Positions 1-11,030 of a stretch of DNA of 64,000 nt are shown here, piece by piece; the first letter of the stretch is position 1, and the number at the start of each line of letters is the position of its first letter. The translations under genes and the position numbers were made by a program. The DNA lies in NCBI GenBank assembly GCA_008692225.1, contig VICG01000008.1, positions 62,001 through 126,000 on the forward strand. The letters are read 5' to 3'. The notes beneath the pieces were generated by a model, which saw only the letters and a list, made by a program, of their open reading frames with translations, searched no databases and had not been told where the DNA came from. The DNA is from Monilinia fructicola. Its lineage: Eukaryota > Ascomycota > Leotiomycetes > Helotiales > Sclerotiniaceae.

Positions 1-2
1 AA

Positions 3-890
3 ATTCTAACCGCTTACTTAACCGAACAAATCAAGTCGTGTCCACATCCCGATCAGGTAGACTTCATCCTTCGTCTGAACGACACTACCACCAATCAAGA
101 ACGAATTCCGATTTTCATATCATATTATTGCAGTCCTCTAGATTCAGATTCAGCCAACGTGCGTAACTTTAAAAGCAAATATATACGCATGTTTGAGAAT
201 GGCGATCCGCACGATGAGGTTGTTGCCGCTATGAGAAAGGAGAGCGCTCATTCGAAGGAAGTGGAGATAGCTCAACTTCGACGCCGCTTGAATGAGCTCA
301 ATCTCGCACAGTCGGCTCAGCTAAAGGCAAAAGCAAAGAAAGCTGAGAAAGACACTCTCAAATACCAGCGTCATCAGCAGGTGGCCAGGGAGAGTAAAGC
401 ATTTTGCTCATACGACGGTTGTGACGAAGATGTGGATTTGACCGTGCCAGATGGTGCATTACAATGCGTTTTATGCGATTGGATCGCGTCAAAGGTTCCT
501 GAAGATGAAAGTCATAAAAGGTACTATTATTGTTGTCCTGATCATGCGCTTCTGGATCATGATGCTCATGAACAAAATGATCACTTTTGCTTGAGTGCCC
601 ATTGGAAAGATAGTTGCTTGTCACAAATTGGCGCTATTGGAAGTGAGACTTATGATGGAATGGGTTTATGTAAAGTCTGCATGATTAGTGGACATAAGGC
701 TTTTTTCTGTTCTGAAGAGTGTTATGAAAAGAACTATGATCAGCACGCTGCAGAGTGGCACACAGATGAGAATGCACAGAACTCGCTGGAAGTTTTCAGT
801 ATGCCAGACAACTTTGTAATCGAGGATATTGGTAATGATCCTGGATTGGAGAGTGGAGAAGTGGAGGACACAGAGATGAAGGATGTTTGA
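3..890 (+). CDS. Cys/His-rich MYND-like protein, 5' truncated by the window edge
   Basis: The frame is open from base 3 to the TGA ending at 890 (about 295 codons), so the true start lies left of the window. The first Met-like codon near 159 is a GTG inside the open frame, not a start. The middle is a charged, Lys/Glu/Ala-rich segment (about 230-380), probably coiled coil. The C-terminal half carries many paired Cys/His: CSYDGCDE at about 406, CVLCDW at about 466, YYYCCPDH at about 525, HFCLSAHW at about 583, then CKVC...FFCSEECYEKNYDQHAAEWH at about 675-765. The last block resembles the end of a MYND zinc finger (Cys pairs followed by His near a Trp). The tail is acidic. I do not recognise the family beyond a probable zinc-binding fold; a role in protein-protein contact is inference. 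Confidence 0.7.
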   Translation: MLTAYLTEQIKSCPHPDQVDFILRLNDTTTNQERIPIFISYYCSPLDSDSANVRNFKSKYIRMFENGDPHDEVVAAMRKESAHSKEVEIAQLRRRLNELNLAQSAQLKAKAKKAEKDTLKYQRHQQVARESKAFCSYDGCDEDVDLTVPDGALQCVLCDWIASKVPEDESHKRYYYCCPDHALLDHDAHEQNDHFCLSAHWKDSCLSQIGAIGSETYDGMGLCKVCMISGHKAFFCSEECYEKNYDQHAAEWHTDENAQNSLEVFSMPDNFVIEDIGNDPGLESGEVEDTEMKDV

Positions 891-1979
891 GATTGCAGTC
901 GTATTGGCTTTTATGTATTATAGTGATAAATAATTGGAAGATATAAAAATATACATAAATTTCAAGACTAGTTCTGGGCATTAGTTGATGTCGTTACAAC
1001 ATATTTTCTCACACACCGTTTTACACTACCTATCAAGGGCTCGCAGTATTGGGCACTACTGCTAGTGGCTATTCCTTAACCTTTTCGGAACAGAATCTTA
1101 TATTGTCTGGTAACTCAGCAAGTAACTGAATAATTTTATCTCGGCTGTTGATTTGAGGTTATTTATTTAGGGTTGAAATTCAGAATATCAAAACTTCTTT
1201 GAGCGTCTTAATTTTTCGCTTACTCAAAGCATCAAAAAGAGTGAAAGTTCCGAGGTCTCATTTGATAGCTCAATTCGAGGTTAACGGAACTTCAAACCAT
1301 GATCTACTATCATGATTGAGCTTGGGATTGATGGTTTTGCTTTCGGCGTTGATGTTTTGTTTAGGGGCAATTAGAATGGAAAAAGTGTTAGTTACCTGGT
1401 ACTGGTGCAGTCATCGCAAGCGAAATTCGGTTCGAAGTGAATATTCATATGCTCTCTGAGCTCTTCTCAAATGCATTTCCTCATCATGATATCCTCCTCA
1501 AAATGAACAGGCGCATTTGTTGATATGAGTTTTTACTCAAGACTCATTTTATCAAGGCAATTTTGGAATATCGGAGTAGGATTTGTAAGGCCAGAATAGC
1601 TCTGTTTTCCCTGACTCTTTTAGTCTTCGAGTTGGCAACTATTCCACAAAGAAAAACTTTTCAGAGGCTTTTCTTTCGATAACTCATATAAGAAGGGTAA
1701 CCATAAGGGTAAGTGAATACTCAGATCCCTATCGAGTTCGGTAATTTCATTCTATGGAGGTAGAAAAGATGTGTAGGTTACTTTCTCAGGTGATTTGCGT
1801 TTCCGTAATCGAAGGCAATTCACACTTAAGCTTCAGATTATATTTATAAGTTGACTTTCTCAAGCGACATCGTTTTGCCTTGGATGACACATATGAAGTT
1901 TATATTCGCTCACAGCTATCTATTGGAATGCGATCGTATAGATCTTTGGATTTCATGAAGCTTCAATGATACGTTCCCT

Positions 1980-1995
1980 CCCCCCCCCCCCCCCC
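1980..1995. repeat. C16 homopolymer
   Basis: An uninterrupted run of 16 C. Such runs are prone to length error in sequencing; no function is suggested. Confidence 0.9.
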
Positions 1996-3711
1996 GTCCG
2001 AGACACCATGCGTGAAACAAATAGTCTCAAGAGAGTATGTGTATACAATTTTACTGGACAATTTATACCAATCCGGGACTAGTTTCAAGACAAGCTATTC
2101 CATCATATCTGACATTGTCCTTCGAGGGCTATCTCACATCCTATCTATTTTCATTTTTGATAACCATCCAGTAGAAACAACCTCCGCATCCTTACTTATA
2201 TCTTGAACACTTTTATCGCCCAGAGTACTCTATACAAACATTGAAGCATCCCCTTTCTCCTCTTCTTTCTCTCCACATTCCAGTCTAAATCTTCACCACT
2301 TCTTCCGATGCTCCATTTTTTGATGAAGAGGATTACTAGCAACACATTTGACTATCCGATCATCGTCTCTCAAGATGGGGTCACTCTGGTAACACTCGAT
2401 GATGTTGTTAGAGTCGGGAGATCTTCTCGACAGATGAGACTCCTAAAACGCAGAATATATGTGAGCAGTCTTATCATGGGTAAGGAGATGATCATTATAA
2501 AGCTACTTACAATTAGGTTACTGCCACTAGAAGTGCTGACGTTACCCGCTGGGATAGGAGGTCTCTTATACTAGATAAATCCATTAGTAGCTACCAATCA
2601 CTTGGGCAAATGCATTCTGAGGGCATTTATGAAAATTTTCTGTGTAAAAGGACGTCATACTTACGAGAAATGGTATTGCAAAGACAGTCTGAGCAGTCAC
2701 CAGTCCGAGCATTAAGATAGAGAGTGAATACATTTTTCGGCGTGAATGAAGTAGCTGATCCAGATTACTATGTGGTAATTTTGAGTACTTGAAGTGAGTG
2801 CAGTGCTAGAGAGAGTACAAGCAGTTTAAAACAATCAATGAATGAAATAGAGAAGTAAACGATGTGGATCGAAGTCGATCTATAACATCTATACCGAAAA
2901 TCGAAAGCCAGAACGTGGTGATTGCGAAAGGAAACGTTGCTTCCATTACCTTCTCAAAACCGCATGTCTGAGTCGATATCGGGAGTGTCAATCGTCAGTA
3001 CTGTCTCTCAATCTTTACTAGTGTGCTTTGTACCATGAAATGAGACATCAGACGAAAATGCCCCACGAGTTGTGCAACTACATGGCGTGGAGTGTCACGT
3101 TAATATATGAGGGGCAGGACTCGAAGACCCATGTAAACAGAGAGAATTATCCGACGCTGCAAAATTTGTTAACTATCAAGACTCGGGAACAAAGTATGTA
3201 GAGAGTCGCTCCTCGGTGTTCCCCTTGGGCTAACACAAGTCCAGTAGGGACAAAATATGCCGCAAGAGACGTACATTGTGCTACATACTTTACATGCTCC
3301 GATGATATAGGCTGATATCTGGCAGAGAGTGGATATTTTATATCCCAAGAGAAACACAGACGATGACGTTGTTTCCAATCTGAGACTTGAACAGTAAATT
3401 CATCATCCCCAAAATCCAGAGATTCTAGAACAACAAGGTTTTTCCTAGGCATAGAATTTGATATTCTGTCTCAAGATCTCCACAGAGAAGTGACAAGAGC
3501 TCTCTGATAAACAAGATACATTGATCACAAGTGCGATAAAACTTCTCCGCCAATGTAGCCCCTCAAGTTTCTATATCTGATAGGTACTGTACTCCCTAAC
3601 AGTATCTTATTCCCCATCACTCACTTTGTTTATCCAATTCCCTACTATGATCCCCAACCATAATATAAATCTCAGGTCCCACCCTTCCCAACATCCACCA
3701 TCAAAACTCTC

Positions 3712-3854
3712 CATACATCTCATACATCTCATACATCTCATACATCTCATACATCTCATACATCTCATACATCTCATACATCTCATACATCTCATACATC
3801 TCATACATCTCATACATCTCATACATCTCATACATCTCATACATCTCATACATC
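3712..3854. repeat. 9-bp minisatellite (CATACATCT)n, about 16 copies
   Basis: Fifteen perfect copies of CATACATCT at 3712-3846 plus a partial sixteenth. Because 9 is a multiple of 3 and the unit lacks stops, frames on both strands stay open and give spurious period-3 peptides (HLI on plus, MRC on minus). No gene is supported around it. Confidence 0.95.
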
Positions 3855-4781
3855 CATACCCATTCCCCACCTCATCAATCGGCGACCTCATCTCCATATG
3901 AAACACAAACATAACCATTCCCCGAACCACTTCCAAGTTTCCACCGCCTCTCATCCCCAGTCTTAGGAACCCTCAAACACCCCCAAGAATTCTAGAACCA
4001 GCGCCAAGTTTCTTGATCATAAAGTTAGCCTGCAAACGGATGATGAAGATGCCGTGTCACGGAATAACTGCAGCGTGGTGTAATAACAGCACTTGGCTCG
4101 GCCTGGCCTGCTCTTCTCAAGCTCCGACTCTAGACTTCTGATTCCCGATGATTAAATCTTGTGGGCTTTGGTAGCTCCGTAAGGTTATATGTGGTAATTC
4201 ATAACTCCCGTCATCTATTTATCCCCTTTTCCTTTTACTTTTCCTTCTTACTTTTCTTTTCTGGAATACCAGAAGCCGAGAAATCATCCGAGTCTCCCAT
4301 TCTGTTGTTCTCATGCCAAGGCCCCATCCCTCATACTCAAAACCCAACTCTTCCCCTCACCCTTTCCTTCGTCCTCACCACATTTCATCCCGCACCACAA
4401 CACTCGCCACAAAACCCAGTAATAACCCTACCCTCTCACTCCCTCACTCCATCGCACTCTCGACACCCAAAAAAGCCCCCCAATCGACAGAAACCTCCTC
4501 CATATACTCTCCACATAAACACCAAGCAAACTGCAAAAGCTCCAGCAACTCTGCAATTAGATATTGTGGATATTAAATAGACGTTCTAGTATGAGATTTC
4601 AGGTGAAGCGATCAACAAGTGGATGGGCTTGTATATCAAAGGACGGAGGGGTGGCGTTGAGAAAGGGGTTGGGAGACTACTTACTGGTAGATGGGGTGGA
4701 GAGTTTCCGGATAAGGGGATGATATCTTGGGATTAAAGATTGTGTTGAACTATTTTCTTATTCCGTGGTATCATTTTCGGT

Positions 4782-4818
4782 TATCTATCTATCTATCTAT
4801 CTATCTAGGTATCTATCT
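4782..4818. repeat. (CTAT)n microsatellite
   Basis: Tetranucleotide tract CTATCTAT... with one AGGT interruption, about 175 bp downstream of the choline kinase stop codon. Confidence 0.9.
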
Positions 4819-4991
4819 GTGTTGAAGAGTAGCGCTGCAGTCTTGATGAGAGCAGAAACATTGCTTAATATGACCTTATGATTGATTATTGTCTGATATA
4901 TGATTCATGTCGTTATGTTGAATCTTTGCTCACTCGCTCGCTTGTGTGAATTTCATCGCATCGAGTAGACTTTCTACCTCTTTCATCCCCA

Positions 4992-7518
4992 TCAATAATC
5001 CAAAACCTTAATCTTCTCCGCCAAATCCTTAGGCAATTCCTCTTTCTTCATAATACCCAATCCTACTACATCTCCCCAGAAGAAAAGTGCTCTACTTTGT
5101 GCATACCCTAAATAATCGAATTCATCTTCTTCCTCCTTCGCTTGCTCATCCTTCGCAATCTCTCTCCCATCTTCTTTCTCCAATTTTGTATTGTCCAAGT
5201 TGGCATTCTCCAAAATGCCATTCTGTGGCCCATCGATTTCATCAGGTGTAATAACAAATGGAGGCGCATCATCCAATTCTGGAATTTGTGCTTGTACAAT
5301 TCCCCAAGCAACCCATTGTGCACTATTAGCCAGTCTCCACATCCTTACTTCCTTCAAGACCTCATCAACTTGCTTTTCTATTTCTTGTTCCCTCCTGGCT
5401 TCTTCCTCTGCATATAGATTACTACTGATAGACCCCTCTCGCTCTCCAGCGGGTGTCCGACTATCCAACATAAATTCTTTAATACTGCCTGGTGGCGCAT
5501 CTCTTCCTTCCATTCTTGGAGTAGAGCTAGCAAGAGGATTATATTGAGGGCGGTGATTCAAGTATGCTCTGACAAATCGCCTTTGTTCTTCGACTGTTGG
5601 GTAATTCCTCGTGTCGCAAGTCCATGTCATTGGAGCTGGCGCATGATAATTGTAACACCACTCTGTGAAGTGATTGGCGAATTCCAAACCAGGAGTATTG
5701 GCGCTTGCATATTCGAAATCGATCACTACGAGTTGTTTGTGGTGATTCATGGGAAGTAAGAGGGGCGAGGGTGCTGATCCAGCGGTAGGAGGCTCAGGGA
5801 CTAAGCGTAGAATGTTGCCGTATTGTGTCTATGGAGAATTAGTTCTGAAACAAGGTAGAATGGAAGGCGGTCATACATCATTGTGCGCGAATACCAATTT
5901 ACGTCTTAACCCCTGACTTCCACCATAACTTTTCTCCAGCCATTCTCGGTACTTTTCGACAGCATCTCTGAAGATAGGCCATTCTACACCACAAACCAAA
6001 CCTCTATCCCTCCAACTTTCACCTCTGATACTCTTGCTAGAGTCCCCTTCTAAAATCTGCTTATCAAGATAAGTTATAATTTTCTCACATCTGTCAACCC
6101 ACTTATCCCAATTTCTCCAAACAAATGGTCCTTCTTCTCTTTCCTCTTCAAGCAACTCAACCCCATCATGTAATTCTCTCATTCGTTTTGCAATTTTCTT
6201 GCTTGTATCTGGGATTCTCAAATCTTGAGCAGTAAGTGTTTGAGCATTAAAGAATTCTTCAAATCGACCATTTCTAAAGGTTCCCAACATTCTAGGACCA
6301 ATCTTTTTTCTAGCCAATCTTCTCAGGATGCTCAATTCAGCTTCTCGATCGATTAGATGCTCAACCTGAGGACCGTAAATTCTAAGCAATAACTTTGGTG
6401 GAGGTTTATGACCTTTAGTCGAGAGATTGGTGCTGCTTGAAGACGGTGGTAAATCTGCTGGTGGAGAAACAACATAAACTGCGTTTGTAAGAGCACCACT
6501 CAATCTTTCCACTTCAATTTCATCACCTCGATCCAATGGAACTCTTCTCCAACCTTTCAATCTCAATGTATGCGCCAATCTCACAATTTCACTCTTAAAT
6601 TGAATCCATGCCTTTCTCTCCTTTTCGGCGCGTTTGGCATTGCTTAATGTGGTTGTTTCCATAGAAGATCCAGTACCACCACTATATGCAAGTGTTTTTG
6701 AATTGTCAAGAATCACATCACACGATGGAACCACAATATCTCCATCATGATATTCGGTGTCAGAAGATGGGGTAGGTTTCAGAGAAGGCCGAACAAAGGA
6801 TCGTTTTCTAGATTGTCGCTTTTGGGGACTGAGATGTGGAAGATGGGTGTGACCAAAATCTAGCATGTTATCTTCGAGAATTCTCTGCAATTTCTCCAAG
6901 GAAAAAGCACTCGACGAAGAACTTTCAGATAGTGTTTCGCGGTTTTGAGACTAATCCTCTGTCTGGTAAATGCTCAAGAACCGTATCATTTTCTTGGGTA
7001 ACATTATCTTGAGTGTCATTTTTGCTTGACTTTCGAGCAGTCCTCTTGGCCTTTTCTGAATGTAGCCATTCTGCAACCTGAGAAAGAAGTTTGTCGCGAT
7101 GGTGATGCTTTGCTTCCTCATTGATTTTTCCAAAATCAGAAGGAGTTGGATCTTGAGTGGGTGGTTCCTCTAAACTGCTTTGACTTCGGAGCGATAACTT
7201 GGATGAATTGGCAGAAGGCATATTGGGTCGTCCTGTCATTCTCTTGGCCACACCGGCACTAAAATGTTTTATTCGTGAAGTTTCGTCTGTGGGGGGGAGT
7301 TCAAATTCTTGTATATCTTCTGGTTCTGGCTCCGCAATTGAGACGACTGGGAGATAAGAATTAGCGAACAAAGGCCACGAAAATGGAATATTGAAGAATA
7401 ATTGTGATTGCTAACCTTTGGACGGTCCACTCTTGGGACTATGAAAGTCATCTGTATCTGATCTTAATGCTGGTCTGCGAGGCACCGTTGCGCTATTGAG
7501 ATCTGGTGGTGAATTCAT
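4992..7518 (-). CDS. CKI1: Choline/ethanolamine kinase (three or four exons; one frame break)
   Basis: ATP-dependent phosphorylation of choline/ethanolamine, first step of the CDP-choline (Kennedy) route to phosphatidylcholine; cytosolic in known fungal members. Start ATG at 7518. Exon 1 7518-7416; intron 7415-7347 (GTTAGC..CCCAG, phase 1); exon 2 from 7346 to 5877; intron 5876-5829 (GTATGA..CATAG, phase 0); last exon 5828-4992. The Brenner kinase motif is split by the second intron: FAHND ends exon 2 and TQYGNILRL opens exon 3. VIDFEYASANTPGLEFANHF follows near 5720. The N-terminal about 250 residues are Ser/Pro-rich and disordered, a fungal extension. A frame break lies near 6934-6946: reading passes from a frame ending in RNTI-stop to one containing SESSSSSAFSLEKLQ. 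It needs a 1-nt insertion or a weak 52-nt intron (GTTACC..ATTAG, about 6996-6945); both restore the frame. About 790-800 residues. Confidence 0.88.
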
Positions 7519-7580
7519 TTTTATTGATAAAGCAGGTAGGTGTTGAGAAAAGATGGAGGAGAATTTACAAAACCAAAACC

Positions 7581-7632
7581 GATATTGATATTGGTATTGG
7601 TATTGGTATTGGTATTGATTGGTATTGGTATC
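7581..7632. repeat. (GGTATT)n hexanucleotide tract
   Basis: GATATT/GGTATT units, about eight, 63 to 114 bp upstream of the choline kinase ATG (7518), so probably within its 5' leader or promoter. Confidence 0.9.
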
Positions 7633-8084
7633 AAAGGCGAAATGAATCTTGTAAGAAATATTTGAAATTCTTGATATTCTCCTTCTTATCAATCATTCAA
7701 GCCAACAATTCCAAGGTTCCCATAACAAACATACTTTGTATTCCTGACACGATAGATAGTACAACGACCCACCTCACTGAGATTGAATGCCACTTTAGTT
7801 TGCTGGGGATAATGGCAATAGAGTACAGAGTAGGTAGGAGTGTGAGAGTCGAAGAGTGTAAGATTGAAAGAGTGTAAGAGAATAGATTCTGGAGCTGGCA
7901 GCGGGAGTCTTGTTTGACCTTATCGTCGTTTGAGGTTTTTGTTTGAAGATTAACAAATAATTTGAATCTGCGAAGTTAATTGTAAGCAATGGTAAGTAAG
8001 GTCGTTGTTGTTTGTAGATATTTGATGGTGTATGGATGATGGATGGATGGATGAATGGGTGGATGTAGAGTAGAGAAGTACGAT

Positions 8085-8396
8085 GTATAGATATATAGAT
8101 ATATAGATATATAGATGTAGTAATATTTTAATATATAACTTTAAAGATATATAAATATATGAATATATGAATATAGAGATATAGAGGTATATAAATATAG
8201 AGATATATAAATATAGAGATATATAAATATAAAGATATATAAATATAAAGATATATAAATATAAAATATAAATATATAAACATATAAACATATAAACATA
8301 TAAACATATAAATATATAAATATATAAATATATAAATATATAAATATATAAATATATAAATATATAAATATATAAATATATAAAATAATACTTCGT
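8085..8396. repeat. A+T-rich tandem array (ATATAAAT/ATATAGAT units)
   Basis: About 310 bp of 7-9 bp units such as ATATAAAT, ATATAGAG and ACATATAA, drifting along the tract. No coding potential; the Tyr/Ile-rich minus-strand ORF is compositional. Confidence 0.85.
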
Positions 8397-8979
8397 ATAA
8401 AATAAAATGTAAATTCTATCTACTGTACTCGAGTAGTATGAAAGTTAAATGTCAATTCCTCCATCCATTGGATAATGTATTTTATTAAAATCAGGAATTT
8501 TAACTTTTAGTATTGAAGGGTTCTTTTCTTTGCATAAGTTTATGAATTTGGACCAATTAGATTCCAATCGCAAAGATTGAGGTCTTGGCATTCACGTGCG
8601 TGTAACAGCGCAAGCAGAACTGTGGAATGGAGATTTGCGTCATTCTTTATCATTCCAAGGTTATAATTTATTTATGGATATACAAGTATGTACGGTTAAA
8701 GTACATTTGGAGTTCATGCATTCATAATCAACCAACCAGTCAATCAATTCATCAATTGATTCATTCATCCATTTATCAATTCATTCATTCGTCAATTCAT
8801 TCATTCACCATCCATCCATTCGTTCATCCATACCAATGACATTCATCTTCTTTGTGCACACATCATTTAATCACGTGAACCTTATCAAATGCCTTGCTTT
8901 CTTGAACTTGCATGTATTTCTTGATATTGAGAGCTTCCAGGTTATCTCTTGAACCAAATATCTCCTCGATATAACCATG

Positions 8980-8982
<3 letters not shown>

Positions 8983-9019
<37 letters not shown>
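8983..9019. repeat. (AG)n dinucleotide tract
   Basis: Uninterrupted AG repeat of about 37 bp immediately before the 11-bp array. Confidence 0.95.
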
Positions 9020-9022
<3 letters not shown>

Positions 9023-9029
9023 TATAAAT

Positions 9030-9202
9030 CTATTTTTATATCTATTTTATATCTATCTTATATCTATCTTATCTTATATCTATCTTATATCTATCTTATA
9101 TCTATCTTATATCTATCTTATATCTATCTTATATCTATCTTATATCTATCTTATATCTATTTTATATCTATCTTATATCTATCTTATATATCTATCTTAT
9201 AT
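9030..9202. repeat. 11-bp minisatellite (TATATCTATCT)n
   Basis: About 14 copies of an 11-bp unit with occasional variants (a T-for-C change and shortened units). Eleven is not a multiple of 3, so the ORF across it repeats every 33 bp and is not evidence of a gene. Confidence 0.9.
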
Positions 9203-9479
9203 TCTTTATTTCCCTTGGCTTTACGATCCTTACCCAAGACATTTATCAAAATGAATGACTTCCTAATGTTCAACATATTCCAACCATCAGAACTTGGCAT
9301 TTGAACTCTTAGGAATCCATCGATAAGATCACTAGCACTTCAACTTCCAGCATCTCAATTCCCAGCATCTCAACTCCCTTTTCAAGAGCTTGGTTTTGTT
9401 AGAGTCTGAGTACTGCATTGCATCTTACCGTTAACATCTCAATCCATCGTTTTCACATCAGTAAGGTTATACTAAGTTT

Positions 9480-11030
9480 TCGAGTTCAATTTGCTTTGAA
9501 ATGATAGAATCTTGACTCGGCAATCATTCTTCCAAATGCTCGTTGAACTAATAGCAGCCCCTCATATGCCATCAACACATGAGCATAGAATGGATGAATG
9601 CTTTTTCCTAGGAGCCCCATTCTCTCGGTTTTGCTCGAAGTTTCCTTTTCCGTCAGTACTGAATGTTCCTGCGAGGAAAATAACGATTTTGGTTAATCAT
9701 AGTTTCTGGGTATGGCTTAACATACTCCGTACTCTGGACCTGGTGGACTGTAATATCACTTGCATCATCGGTCATGCACGAGCTGGCTGGTATTGGGTAT
9801 GGAACTCTCTCTGACCTACTACTGTCGTTGCTTCACGGCTATCCTTGAAAAGAAAGCTGCATATACTGGAATTACTGGTGCTTTCTGATGCATTGCGGGT
9901 GGAGTGGAGCCGTTGGTAGCGGGTCTATTCCACATGAAATTTATCATAGCGATGATGTATGTTGATTGACAAGAGTCATCCAATAGAAATCACCGAAGTA
10001 CGAGAATGTTCATGGCGCTTCAACCTTAAGCTTTACAGCATCCTCCCTGTCGGTGTTGTCTGTGCAATCATATCTCCCATCCGTTCTTCATTTTTACCTA
10101 AATGCAGCAAAACTGGCCAGAGCAATGGTTTTGGAGAAATTTGGGAAATATAGATATACTAGGAACAGTAATGATCAATCTGTCCTATCATATCTATCTG
10201 CTCTTTACACAATTAGACTCATATATCCCTGGAAGTCATTCATGGTCATTACGGTCCGTTTCGTTTCGATTCTACTCTCCACCCTCCTCATCATTATACA
10301 AGTGTGTCTTGAAGAATGTACGATGTGGTCAACCGTCTATTGAAAGATCGTCTTGTTTACGGTGGGATGACTTCCATATTCTTCCTCACTTGAACGTCTG
10401 ACCCTTTGTCTGTTATCTCTTGAAATAATTCCAAGTTATCGGCTGCGTCTCAGCCAGAGCATCTGACATTGGAACTATGCCAGTTGTAATTGGTATGATG
10501 ATGAGCACGATCATATGCAATGAAGTCATAGGAGCCGTCAACGATCCTGTTTTGTTCTTGATGCCTATTGGGGCCCCGAGAATTATTCCTGCCTCTCTTG
10601 AAACGTTCAAGATCTAAAAGTGGATCTCGAAACGGATCTGGTATGAGTGTTTCGCATGTCTAAGATGCTTTTGGTATTCATGTTCCTACAATTGCAGTGC
10701 AAGCATTGGCATGCTCTTGAATCCTGGAGATATCCCGCCGCAACAGCTTTTCTTTGTACAAAGTTTGGAGGGCTCTGTGGACATGCTTTAAAGAACCCTC
10801 TGGAAATCTTTGTAGCAGAGTCTGCTTTTTGCTAACACTCTGATTCAAACTCTTTTAGAAGACGTACCTTCCAAATCATCCCTGGAAGTTATTTCACGTG
10901 CTGCCACAGGATTCAATAGTGTCTTCATCCTCAATTATCCACTAAGCCTCTCCAGTTCTTACGTGACGACTTCAAAAAGCTCCAGTTGTTGGATTTATGG
11001 AGCTGAAATGGTAGGTACGATGTTTCTCTT
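9480..11030 (+). pseudogene. Decayed MFS drug:H+ antiporter (14-TMS DHA2 type)
   Basis: Pieces of one MFS transporter appear in the right order but in changing frames with stops. GHARAG (about 9771) matches the GRAxAG motif. AAYTGITGAF-stop then GGVEPLVAGLF (about 9857-9938) matches the antiporter region around xYxGIxGAxxxxAxxxGPLLGG. SWRFNLKLYSILPVGV (about 10010) matches SWRWxFYINLPxG. YPWKSFMVI begins near 10222. FQVIGCVSARASDIGTMPVV (10429) matches the FQxIKGVSxxxSGIxxLP segment. NPGDIPPQQLFFVQSLEGSV (about 10712) matches xxDIPxGTAxxxFxQxLGGxV, then NTLIQTLLEDVP (about 10835). Frame changes and stops in nearly every segment, together with altered motif residues, show an old inactivated gene rather than a few base-calling errors. 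Ends are approximate. Substrate unknown. Confidence 0.75.

Larger units (their letters stand above)
891..4991. other. Intergenic, no convincing gene
   Basis: About 4.1 kb with only short ORFs (for example 2012-2206, 2308-2574 and 3147-3452 on the minus strand) that show no recognisable domain and no codon-like continuity across possible introns. It holds a C16 tract, a 9-bp minisatellite and a CTAT microsatellite, listed separately. The 4161-4580 stretch is pyrimidine-rich and open by composition only. Confidence 0.6.
7519..9479. other. Repeat-rich spacer upstream of choline kinase
   Basis: Probably holds the choline kinase promoter and 5' leader. Otherwise filled by simple repeats (hexamer, A+T-rich tandem, AG and 11-bp arrays, listed separately). 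The ORFs here are products of these repeats. Confidence 0.6.

Noticed and set aside
3147..3452. 101-codon minus-strand ORF
   Set aside because: No motif, no start context, no extension through introns, and neighbouring DNA lacks coding character.
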